From the NCBI GenBank assembly GCA_004151065.3, contig NWUY0304109727.1, positions 1 through 12,585 of the forward strand: a stretch of DNA of 12,585 bases, in the 5' to 3' direction. The notes under the pieces are model-generated. The model worked only from the letters and a program-made list of their open reading frames with translations, ran no database searches and was not told the DNA's origin. A program made the position numbers and the translations under genes. Below are positions 1 to 6,230 of the stretch, piece by piece (position 1 is the stretch's first letter; every line of letters starts with the position of its first letter). This DNA is from Larix sibirica. Lineage: Eukaryota > Streptophyta > Pinopsida > Pinales > Pinaceae.

Positions 1-452
1 GAGCCCTACCTTACAAAGGAAGGGAGAGGGGCATTCCCGCCCGTGACCAGGATGGTGTTCTTCTACGTGACCTTTTCTAAATCCCCCGTGCCCTGGAATG
101 TGAGGTGGTGATTATGATCCAAGGTAATTCGCTTTTCAATTACAATTGGGGCAATGTATTTCTAAAGAAGGACTCACTGAACCCAAGCATTAGCCAATAG
201 GAAGGAGAATAGAAGTTACCCCCATCTAATAGTAAATAGACGGGTTGTTAGTTAGTTGCTGTAACTAATAAAGTAATCTCCTAGTAGGCTGAGGGAATAC
301 GACTGGTCATAGTGCTGACCCAAGCACAAAAACGCCCTCCTAATGAGGGCAGGGACTCCATCCACTAAGTAGGGATAGGTAGAGTTGGTAAAGAGAAAGG
401 TTAGCTAGCTATAGGTAACACTTAAAAGTAAAGGACTATATGCAGTAACGTT
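1..452. other. Unassigned spacer with small hairpins
   Basis: No gene was recognised here. The longest frame opening with ATG that I checked (114-200, 28 codons) resembles nothing I know. Three small perfect hairpins are visible. The first has stem 248-253 pairing with 263-268. The second has stem 312-316 (GTGCT) pairing with 323-327 (AGCAC). The third has stem 334-339 (GCCCTC) pairing with 345-350 (GAGGGC) around a 5-base loop. The last two sit side by side and would fold into a double hairpin if transcribed. No T-run follows, so a bacterial-type terminator is not supported. Confidence 0.5.
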
Positions 453-471
453 GAATGGCTTCGTGCAGTGA
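453..471 (+). repeat. Dispersed repeat, copy 1 (partner at 1931-1949)
   Basis: These 19 bases match 1931-1949 at 18 of 19 positions, with one A/G difference. The core GAATGGCTTCGTGC is identical. Both copies are preceded within about 10-15 bases by TGCAG, so the similarity probably extends past the core with indels. Short dispersed repeats of this kind are common in expanded plant mitochondrial spacers. No function is suggested. Confidence 0.6.
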
Positions 472-558
472 ATGACACGGGGGAACTGTATATTGGCTGG
501 CAATGATTTATGACCCTTCATAGGGGTGCATTGTAAGTAATGCATCATCAATAAATTG

Positions 559-623
559 AATAAAAATTGACTTGATAATCAACTCCGCTAATAAACTCAC
601 TGCGCTTCAGGTCAATTTTTATT
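559..623. repeat. Inverted repeat, 17-bp stem
   Basis: The left arm 559-575 pairs with the right arm 607-623. The outer 13 bases (AATAAAAATTGAC and its exact complement) pair perfectly, followed by one T:G wobble and three further Watson-Crick pairs. The loop is 31 bases (576-606). It could form a stable stem-loop in RNA, of the kind that protects transcript 3' ends in plant mitochondria. No recognised gene lies upstream, so that role is inference only. Confidence 0.65.
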
Positions 624-715
624 AGCCCTCTATAAGGACGAAAGCTTATAGCTCCTCGCTCGATGGGGAGTAAATATTGCACCTCACATTGGGACGTGAG
701 ATTGTACTTTCTTCG

Positions 716-865
716 ATGGGGAATGAACTTAGCCCTCAATGGGGGGGGGTGATGGATTCGAGTAAAATTAAAGCTAAGCATCGAAATAAACACCTGGACC
801 GCCTCTTGGATCGACTAGCGGAAAAGAGCCCTGTCATCTCTGAAGCTAGTTCAGTAAATAAGTAA
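716..865 (+). CDS. Doubtful 49-codon ORF, unknown
   Basis: This frame opens with ATG at 716 and closes with TAA at 863-865. The product would be lysine-rich, with a basic stretch after a run of seven or more G bases. I do not recognise it. The frame stays open upstream to a TTG at 677. No homologue, repeat partner or regulatory signal supports expression, so chance is the more likely explanation. Confidence 0.12.
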   Translation: MGNELSPQWGGVMDSSKIKAKHRNKHLDRLLDRLAEKSPVISEASSVNK

Positions 866-1366
866 GTAGGTTTCTTATCCTGGGAATAATCCAGTGGGAA
901 TCATAATCCAAATACAATTACAACGATACCGCGCATCTATACGTTTACCCTTTTCCATTTAAAGGATTCTTAGCAAGCACCCCCATTACCTAAGTACATA
1001 ACTTTTGCGCTAGCCGGCCATCCAACGGACTTAATAAGGCAAGTCTCTCAGGCCTTACTCCATGGGAACTCACTCTATCCAGTGAAACAAGGTCTCCTTT
1101 TTTTCAAGGGTGGGTGGGTTCGGGTATATCTAGGGGTATAATTGAAGGGGTTCCTTCCTCCGTTGAGTTCGAGGTGGAGGTCTAGGGTATAGTGATAGGT
1201 ATGGCTGCCAATAAACTGAATCTTACGGGGCATAGCGAATCAAATCCAAAGGGTGATGGATTGCCCCAATAAGTTGTTCCGGTCGATCCCAAAATGGCTA
1301 TATTCAAACATTTAGTACAACGGGTATGTCTGCTGACCTAAAGCTTGTGGAACTATATATAATTCA
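866..1366. other. Unassigned spacer
   Basis: No coding or RNA feature was recognised. Positions 1273-1294 (GTTGTTCCGGTCGATCCCAA, then AA) share a motif with 2177-2193 and 11926-11947, suggesting a small dispersed-repeat family. The rest is unremarkable mixed-composition DNA with short G-rich and T-rich runs near 1095-1170. Confidence 0.4.
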
Positions 1367-1585
1367 ATGTCCAAAGGGAGCGGGTGGGTCCGGTGTAATA
1401 ATTTGAAGAGAGGGAAAAAAGCTAGGAGAATGGGAAGGAGAAAAGCAAGTATCTCAACTGGGAGGAAAGATTGGGAGCTTGCTTTCTTTGATGCTCATCT
1501 GTGTTCTGCTTTCATGGGCAGATATTTTTATGCAAAAAATAGAAGGGGTCTACACTCTTGTTTAACCCAGCTCCTCAATGAATGA
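1367..1585 (+). CDS. Hypothetical basic ORF, 72 codons
   Basis: The frame starts with ATG at 1367 and stops at TGA 1583-1585. The first 35 residues are very rich in Lys and Arg, with clusters such as KRGKKARRMGRRK. The second half is mixed, with aromatic residues (FFDAHLCSAF, GRYFYAKNRRG). No domain or family is recognised. There is no obvious Shine-Dalgarno-like or promoter signal, and no neighbouring gene gives context. It is the longest ATG-initiated frame in the first 5 kb that does not overlap obvious repeats. It may still be a chance ORF. Confidence 0.2.
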   Translation: MSKGSGWVRCNNLKRGKKARRMGRRKASISTGRKDWELAFFDAHLCSAFMGRYFYAKNRRGLHSCLTQLLNE

Positions 1586-2187
1586 TGTGATGCTCAAGGT
1601 AAGATATTACAACTGTTTATTATTAAGGGAGGTACTCCGTAAGTTACTGGGGATGGATGCATGGATGGACAATTGATGGAATAAATGGGATATCATTGCC
1701 CAGCGTTAGAGGAACCAGCGAGAGACGTACCAACAAAATAGGAACCTACTTCCTAGCGATAGGCAATTAGGAACAGAGAATTTCACCCCTGCGCCATACG
1801 AGACGGCTAGGTGTACGTGTTGCTAGAGTGAAGGTGACTAGCTCGCGGGTGGGGCAAGGGGTTAATAACTTGGGCTATGTGCTTTTTTTCTAACTATGTG
1901 CCCGGATCGGGCTATGTGCAGCGAGTGAGTGAATGGCTTCGTGCGGTGAGTTCCCCTTTTTCCCACCATAAAAAGGTTGGAGCCAAGTTGGTTACATACG
2001 TGATTTCAATTTACCCAAGTTGTAATCATACAATATATTTATTGAGTTTCCCAAGTTTTCACCATACGGGGCACATCGACCCAACACGGGGATGGTACGG
2101 TACGGAATGAGAAAAAAACCTATTTGTTAAAGTACATGACCCGAACAGCTTGTTGGTTCATTGTTGGGTGCCCGATTTCGGTCGATC
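1586..2187. other. Unassigned spacer with micro-repeats
   Basis: No gene was recognised. An ATGG-rich stretch lies at about 1648-1668. GGGCTATGTGC occurs twice, near 1873 and 1909, with a third partial copy (CTATGTGCC) between them. The dispersed repeat 1931-1949 lies here. An open frame from 1877 to 2110 crosses these micro-repeats; its product matches nothing I know and is probably fortuitous. Confidence 0.4.
1931..1949 (+). repeat. Dispersed repeat, copy 2 (partner at 453-471)
   Basis: This segment matches 453-471 at 18 of 19 positions and lies about 1.5 kb from it in the same orientation. Confidence 0.6.
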
Positions 2188-2373
2188 CTAAAAACGCTCT
2201 GAAACGCGCATTTCATAAAGAACAATTGTGTCAGGACGAGGTCGGAGGCATATGATCCAACAGGTCCCCGGTGAAGCCTGGCCCAATAAGATCAATAGTG
2301 CCTCAAGCAAGATATGAAAGCCATACTGGTTCGTCTGTCCGGCAATGTTAAAAACATTCTGAAATGCGGTTTT
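2188..2373 (+). repeat. Diverged direct repeat pair, about 26 bp, 160 bp apart
   Basis: Positions 2188-2213 and 2348-2373 align without gaps at about 20 of 26 bases. Shared blocks include TAAAAAC and TCTGAAA. The copies are 160 bp apart. The flanks are weakly similar, suggesting an old local duplication that has since decayed. Confidence 0.4.
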
Positions 2374-3543
2374 GTCTATAGGAACAAATCAACGAAAGTA
2401 TAACTGGTCAAGATGGGAAATTGGGTGGAAAAGAAAGGGCTTTGTGCAAGGGAATAGGGAGAATTTATGGCCCTATAATGCCGACCTGGGGCTGGTGTAT
2501 TAGTTCTGCTTCGGTTGATCTGCTTCAAGGCATGATACTGAAATAGTCGGATCAGGAGCTCCATTAAGCGCTTTAAACCTTAAGATAAATCACTACTCAT
2601 TGCGAAAGGATATGTATATCGTACGATCTGTCACCTTATTTCGTTTCCAACCATGTTCCGCTTCACCAAAGACTCAAGATCTCAATAACGTTGTCAAGGG
2701 CAGTTTTCCCAATGCGGAAGATGATGCTTGGAAAATAGTTCTCTGTGATCTAAGAACCGATGTAATCTAAGATCCTGGTCAGTTGGATTCTCCCACGAAC
2801 CACCTAGTTGGTTTTTATAGCTGTTTTGCCCTCCCCCGAATTATATAACCTCACCAACTGAGCAGCCTTGATAAATTGAAAACCAGTTCGTTCCAAAATC
2901 ACTTTATTGTTCACCTCGTTGATCTAACTTAAGGCTTTAAATAACAATACCAAAAATCACTGGTGTGCCTCTCCCCCAGCCAGTTCATTATCCGAGGCAT
3001 TCATTATTGCTTTCCAACGGTTCTACCGTTGCGAAACTTAGGGCTGATACGAATGAAAAAACCCACATTGCAGATCCTCGGGCCGGACACGGAAGGATAT
3101 CTTCTTATTTATCCCATGGCGGTCTTGTATATGATATTCTATAATAGCTATTGGCCTTGGAGTCGTTGTAGTTGTTTGTTTGAGCTAGGCTGGCTGGCCG
3201 GCTTCCATGTCCCCGCAAGCTAGAGGAAGTCGTAACGGGCAACTAAAGGCAGGCTACAAGATACGTACTGGGTAACCCTTGGGGGCAACCCAGCACTCGC
3301 ATACTTCTTATTAGATTTGCTCTTTTCACTTATGCATGAGGAGACCGGCAGAACCCGTAGGCCATAGGTTGTTCTATTCTTTGTGAGGTTCCAACTGGCC
3401 TCACAACTGGGTATAAACAGTGGTAAACAATTAGTCAAAAAAAGAACCCAAAGGCTCGTCGCGTTAGCGACTCGTTACCGCTCAGTAAAATTACTTAGTA
3501 TATCGAGGAAGAATACTAGCCCAGAGGTAATATATCAGTATGT
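2374..3543. other. Unassigned spacer, about 1.2 kb
   Basis: Nothing could be assigned. Several frames of 60-90 codons occur on both strands, for example one on plus from a GTG at 2963 to 3223. None shows a motif, a repeat-derived composition or a family resemblance. A minus-strand frame from 2923 down to about 2667 reads as protein-like but has two stops, about what chance allows. A stem of 6 bp (3268-3273 with 3288-3293) encloses a 14-base loop. Confidence 0.35.
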
Positions 3544-3624
3544 GAAAGCCGACCTAGCTAACATAAGGGAATAGCTGGTGAACGTTATAACCTCGCAGTC
3601 AAGGTATAACCATCCTAACCTCGC

Positions 3625-3723
3625 CTTACCACACCCATCTACCCTAGAGAACTGCTAGATAACTGGTCTCATCATCATAGCAGGAATCTGGATCTTACCA
3701 CTCCAATCTCCCTAGAGAACTGC
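3625..3723 (+). repeat. Diverged tandem duplication, about 68-bp period
   Basis: The segment at 3625-3655 is repeated at 3693-3723. Both contain CTTACCAC, a short variable part, then CCCTAGAGAACTGC, which is identical. The spacing is 68 bases. Downstream of each copy the text stays similar (ATAACTG, then a CTC/CATCA run). A related fragment, GGAATCTGG, recurs at about 3682 and 3842 and links this duplication to the module array that follows. Confidence 0.55.
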
Positions 3724-3898
3724 CTTATAACTGCTCCATCAACATGGCATATGATCAGGGTTATTCTATTGGCATGAGGTATAAACTTGTTAATTATACA
3801 AATAGGAATAACTTTTGGTAATTCTATAGTGAGTGCAAGTAGGAATCTGGGTGTTGTCCAACGGTATTGTTCCATTGTATTTGCCTATATAGTATGTT

Positions 3899-3926
3899 CC
3901 CGACTACCCGGGTGTAGGCAGTCGGG
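3899..3926. repeat. Hairpin, 10-bp stem with one mismatch
   Basis: Left arm 3899-3908 (CCCGACTACC) pairs with right arm 3917-3926 (GGCAGTCGGG), with one A:C mismatch. The loop is 8 bases. It lies between two copies of the repeated module and is the most GC-rich hairpin in this part of the window. No flanking gene suggests a terminator or processing role. Confidence 0.55.
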
Positions 3927-3991
3927 GTATTGTTCCGGTGTATTAAGCCAATTAAGCTAATAGAAGAATAGAGTTGGTTACTGCATGAATT

Positions 3992-4036
3992 TCGCAGTAA
4001 AGGAACCTGTACTCTTATTAACGCCGGATGGTTATC
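3992..4036 (+). repeat. Dispersed block A, copy 1 (partner at 4745-4788)
   Basis: This 45-base block aligns with 4745-4788 at roughly 80 percent, with one gap. Both begin TCGCAGTAAAGGAAC and contain TTAACGCCGG. A shorter relative, CCTCGCAGT, is at 3591-3599. The copies flank the module array on both sides, consistent with a larger duplication involving the whole 3.6-4.8 kb region. Confidence 0.55.
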
Positions 4037-4063
4037 TTCCCTATTAAATTACGTAAATAAAGG

Positions 4064-4100
4064 GAAAGCCGATCTAACCCGCAAAGTCTGGATTTGGTAT
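4064..4100 (+). repeat. Dispersed block B, copy 1 (partner at 4304-4339)
   Basis: This 37-base block aligns with 4304-4339 with a one-base gap. Shared parts are AAGCCGA, ACCCGCAA, GTCTGG and GGTAT. A shorter relative (GAAAGCCGACCTA) occurs at about 3544. The copies are 240 bp apart in the same orientation. Confidence 0.55.
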
Positions 4101-4281
4101 GAAGTTCGATAAGACGCCTACCTAATTCAAGGAGGGAACTGGGCAGCTAAAGGTAGAATCTCGCTTCATAAGAAAGGAAAGACTAATCAGGGCTCGCTTC
4201 GCTCAACGACCAATCCCCTCCTCGAGTGACTCGCCCCTGCGGGAGTCCCCACTTGCCTAACAAAAGAAAGAGGAAGACTTG

Positions 4282-4304
4282 CTCGTCTGACAAGGGAAGA
4301 CGAG
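4282..4304. repeat. Hairpin, perfect 7-bp stem
   Basis: CTCGTCT at 4282-4288 pairs exactly with AGACGAG at 4298-4304 around a 9-base loop. It directly precedes the second copy of block B. Confidence 0.45.
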
Positions 4305-4339
4305 GAAGCCGACCTGACCCGCAAGTCTGGTCTCGGTAT
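4304..4339 (+). repeat. Dispersed block B, copy 2 (partner at 4064-4100)
   Basis: This is the second copy of block B. It differs from the first by several transitions and one missing A in the run before GTCTGG. Confidence 0.55.
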
Positions 4340-4424
4340 CCCCAGTTATAAAACTACCGGGATGTTGGCCAAAGGTCTAGATTCGGTGTGTTCTTGCATA
4401 ACCCAAATGGTAGCTTAGCAGATT

Positions 4425-4582
4425 GATTCGGGGGGTTCGCCTAGTGAGGTGAGTGCAAAAAGTACTCAGGGTGTTAGCCAAAGGTATTGTCCCGGTATGT
4501 TCGGATTCGGGGGGTTCGCCTAGTGAGGTGAGTGCAAAAAGTACTCAGGGTGTTAGCCAAAGGTATTGTCCCGGTATGTTCG
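4425..4582 (+). repeat. Perfect tandem duplication, 2 x 79 bp
   Basis: Bases 4425-4503 are repeated exactly at 4504-4582. Both copies begin GATTCGGGGGGTTCGC and end GGTATGTTCG. No difference was found, including in the run of six G. The neighbouring module copies are clearly diverged, so this duplication must be recent or kept uniform by recombination. The 79-base unit shifts the reading frame at each copy, so the open frame crossing it (4453-4656) is an artefact. Confidence 0.9.
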
Positions 4583-4744
4583 TGAGTGTAAGAAGGGGTC
4601 AGAGCGGTGGCCAAAGGTCTTGGTTTGATGTGTTCGCCTACATGGAGTGTGATTGATTACCCCGCGTAGTAGCCGGTACGTCTTGATTCGGCATGTGAAA
4701 CCCATTTCACTAAAGGAGGAAAATAGATGATGACTGGGCCAACC

Positions 4745-4788
4745 TCGCAGTAAAGGAACTTACACTCTGCTTAACGCCGGGTGCTATC
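4745..4788 (+). repeat. Dispersed block A, copy 2 (partner at 3992-4036)
   Basis: This is the second copy of block A. The TTAACGCC core recurs once more a few bases downstream (about 4796-4803), hinting at a further partial copy. Confidence 0.5.
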
Positions 4789-5195
4789 CCCCTTCTTAAC
4801 GCCTTCGTATCTCCTCTTCCTAACTGCTTCTGAACTGCCCCATTCCCATTGCAGTAATTAAGAGTCTTTATCAAGCTATTCCCCCAGAAAAATGCCTCTA
4901 AACTGCGAAGGCGAAGCCGCACCTTACCTTTTTGTGTAACCCCTCATAGCTGGATTAACTGGACTGAAAGGGCATTACCTTAATCGGGAATCCTACTAGA
5001 AGGTACAGCTACGTACTATCCTGTAGAAATTCAATCATGGTAATTCGGGGTGGTAATTCCCCACGAATGAATTCGAGGAAAAAGAATCAAATGCCAAGTT
5101 TATGGTAGATTATTTTTACTAATAGTCATTTACGTTATTACACTTACTAATAGGGTTATGCCTAATAAAATATTGGGTATGTCGCCTACTTCTCT

Positions 5196-5231
5196 TCAAT
5201 TCGACCCGCTACCGCTAATTGATCGAATTGA
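5196..5231. repeat. Inverted repeat, 9-bp stem
   Basis: TCAATTCGA at 5196-5204 pairs exactly with TCGAATTGA at 5223-5231 around an 18-base loop. It lies inside the 5' part of the decayed gene and may be chance. Confidence 0.4.
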
Positions 5232-5261
5232 CTTGATTTCGTTGAAGAATATAGTCTACAA

Positions 5262-5275
5262 AGATATATATATCT
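5262..5275. repeat. 14-bp perfect palindrome (AT repeat)
   Basis: AGATATATATATCT is its own reverse complement. It overlaps the TAA at 5278 by only a few bases' distance. Slippage in such a TA run is a plausible source of mutation there, though nothing proves it. Confidence 0.5.
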
Positions 5276-5323
5276 GGTAATTATGCTCCTTCCTTCAACT
5301 GCTTACTAGGGATTATCCTGGCA

Positions 5324-5482
5324 ATGCTGGAACTGCTTCAACTGCTCCTTCAACTGCTTCTGGGAATGACCCTGGTTTTGCTGATAATAATGCTTGTGTT
5401 GAGACTCCTTGTGCTGCTGGGGATGCTGGGAACACTGTTAGGAATTATGATGCTGGAACTGCTGATTGAAATGCTGGTTTAA
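5324..5482 (+). CDS. Leu-rich hydrophobic ORF, 52 codons, overlapping the decayed gene
   Basis: The frame starts with ATG at 5324 and stops at TAA 5480-5482; it is open from 5255. It is the +1 frame of the Ala/Gly/Thr repeat. Each GCTGGAACTGCT-type unit therefore reads as Leu-Glu-Leu-Leu. The product would be overwhelmingly Leu, Met, Ile and Val (for example LVLLIIMLVLRLLVLLGMLG), long enough for two membrane passes, with few charges. Chimeric hydrophobic ORFs are a known theme in plant mitochondria, some linked to male sterility. Nothing here shows expression. The hydrophobicity is fully explained by the repeat composition read out of frame, so it may be a by-product. Confidence 0.2.
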   Translation: MLELLQLLLQLLLGMTLVLLIIMLVLRLLVLLGMLGTLLGIMMLELLIEMLV

Positions 5483-5809
5483 CTGGTGGAAATGGGAATT
5501 ACCCTGCAAATGCTGGAACTGCTGGTTGTACTGCTTGGGCGGGGGATACTTTTGCTGCCCGGAATGAGGCTGGGACTGGTCTTCTGGGGCTGGTAATTAC
5601 CCTGGTATTGCTTGTGCTGGAAATGTCCCTGTTCCACTGCCCGTTTCAACTGATACTGGTACTGTTGAGAATAATGATCCCTCAACCGCTATTGGTGCTA
5701 GAGTTGGTAGTTCTCCTTTCTAATAGAGTTGTTAGTTCCGCAGCTACAGGATAGGTTATCTAGGAAGCTTGCTAGGTGGGCTGGCTTATATAGGAAAAGC
5801 TGTAGCAAT

Positions 5810-5988
5810 ATCGCTTCGCTTGCTGTACTGGGACATAGGGTACTTGATAGCATACACTCACAGGTACTTGCACTGTGAAAGAGTTTTCAATAGGGTTCTA
5901 AAGACTGGCTTATCGCTCCTCAAGTCGCTTGCTGTACTCCCCTTTGGGGAGAGGAAATCGCTCCTCAAGTCGCTTGCTGTACTCCCCT
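5810..5988 (+). repeat. Three direct repeats ending TCGCTTGCTGTACT
   Basis: A 32-base unit at 5912-5943 is repeated exactly at 5957-5988, a 45-base period. A third copy at 5810-5829 keeps ATCGCT and TCGCTTGCTGTACT but lacks the seven bases between them. The 13-base spacer (5944-5956) after copy two is purine-rich. An open frame from a TTG at 5769 to 6071 crosses all three and repeats the peptide SLLKSLAVLP because 45 is a multiple of three. I do not recognise that product and give it little weight. Confidence 0.8.
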
Positions 5989-6190
5989 ATAACCTCAAAC
6001 TCTACCCGCTACCAAACACGCGTTACTACCTCGATCGAATGGAGGATGCTATGATGATGCGTTACATATAATGATTCCACATTTGAGGATCTCATTCAGA
6101 GCCCATTAGCACCAGTATTTGCTAGGAGTCATTGACGATAGCCAGACATTGTCAGAAGGTCCAGAGCCAGAAGATCACCAATCAGAGCTG

Positions 6191-6230
6191 ATCATAGCCA
6201 GTCATAGCCAGTCATAGCCAGTCATTGCCA
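6191..6230 (+). repeat. 10-bp tandem repeat, four copies
   Basis: The unit GTCATAGCCA occurs at 6201-6210 and 6211-6220. Single-base variants lie at 6191-6200 and 6221-6230. Degenerate relatives (GTCATTG, GATAGCCAG, AGAGCCAG) extend upstream to about 6127, so the array was probably longer. Confidence 0.75.

Larger units (their letters stand above)
3829..4697 (+). repeat. Array of about seven diverged copies of one module
   Basis: A module with the core G(T/G)GTGTTAGCCAAAGGT followed by a TCCCGGTATGTTC-like tail recurs in the same orientation. Copies lie at about 3829-3883, 3907-3943, 4357-4393, 4425-4503, 4504-4582, 4582-4640 and 4665-4697. Several copies are preceded by GTGAGTGCAA or GTGAGTGTAA. 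The two central copies are identical; the others have drifted by substitutions and indels. Other repeated blocks (3992-4036 and 4064-4100) interrupt the array. The 79-base period of the central pair is not a multiple of three, so frames through it are not conserved. The array is therefore structural rather than coding. Confidence 0.55.
5071..5723 (+). pseudogene. Decayed gene: hydrophobic start, Ala/Gly/Thr/Asn repeat tail
   Basis: I do not recognise the family. One frame runs from 5071 to about 5586, broken by TAA at 5278-5280 and TGA at 5467-5469. A frame change near 5584-5590 then moves the pattern to another frame, ending at TAA 5721-5723. The early part has a hydrophobic run (LFLLIVIYVITL, 5110-5145) and the first in-frame ATG at 5158. 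The tail repeats a short motif: DYPGNAGTA, NYDAGTAD, GNYPANAGTAG, and after the shift AGNYPGIACAGN. The repeat continuing across the stop and the shift is the main evidence for a single ancestral protein. The total is about 217 codons. C-to-U RNA editing would not remove either stop. TGA read as Trp, as in fungal mitochondria and their plasmids, would remove only one. Whether the 5' part and the tail belong together is inference. Confidence 0.4.

Noticed and set aside
2091-2110. Group II intron domain V look-alike (GGTACGGTACGG)
   Set aside because: No closing strand gives the required domain V hairpin, and no exon-like sequence flanks it.
2667-2923. Minus-strand protein-like frame (GFQFIKAAQLVRLYNSGEGK)
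   Set aside because: Two stops in about 85 codons is near the chance level, and no family was recognised.
3383-3574. 63-codon plus-strand ORF with a non-ATG start
   Set aside because: It starts at GTG, and its 3' end overlaps a fragment of dispersed block B, so it is probably incidental.
4425-4582. CRISPR-like array
   Set aside because: Only two adjacent identical 79-base copies without spacers, plus diverged relatives; no cas gene.
4453-4656. 67-codon plus-strand ORF
   Set aside because: It starts at GTG and crosses the 79-base tandem repeat, whose length shifts the frame, so the two copies encode different peptides.
5479-5685. 68-codon minus-strand ORF
   Set aside because: It is the antisense shadow of the repeat-rich decayed gene; its Gln-rich composition comes from the complement of the GCTG repeats.
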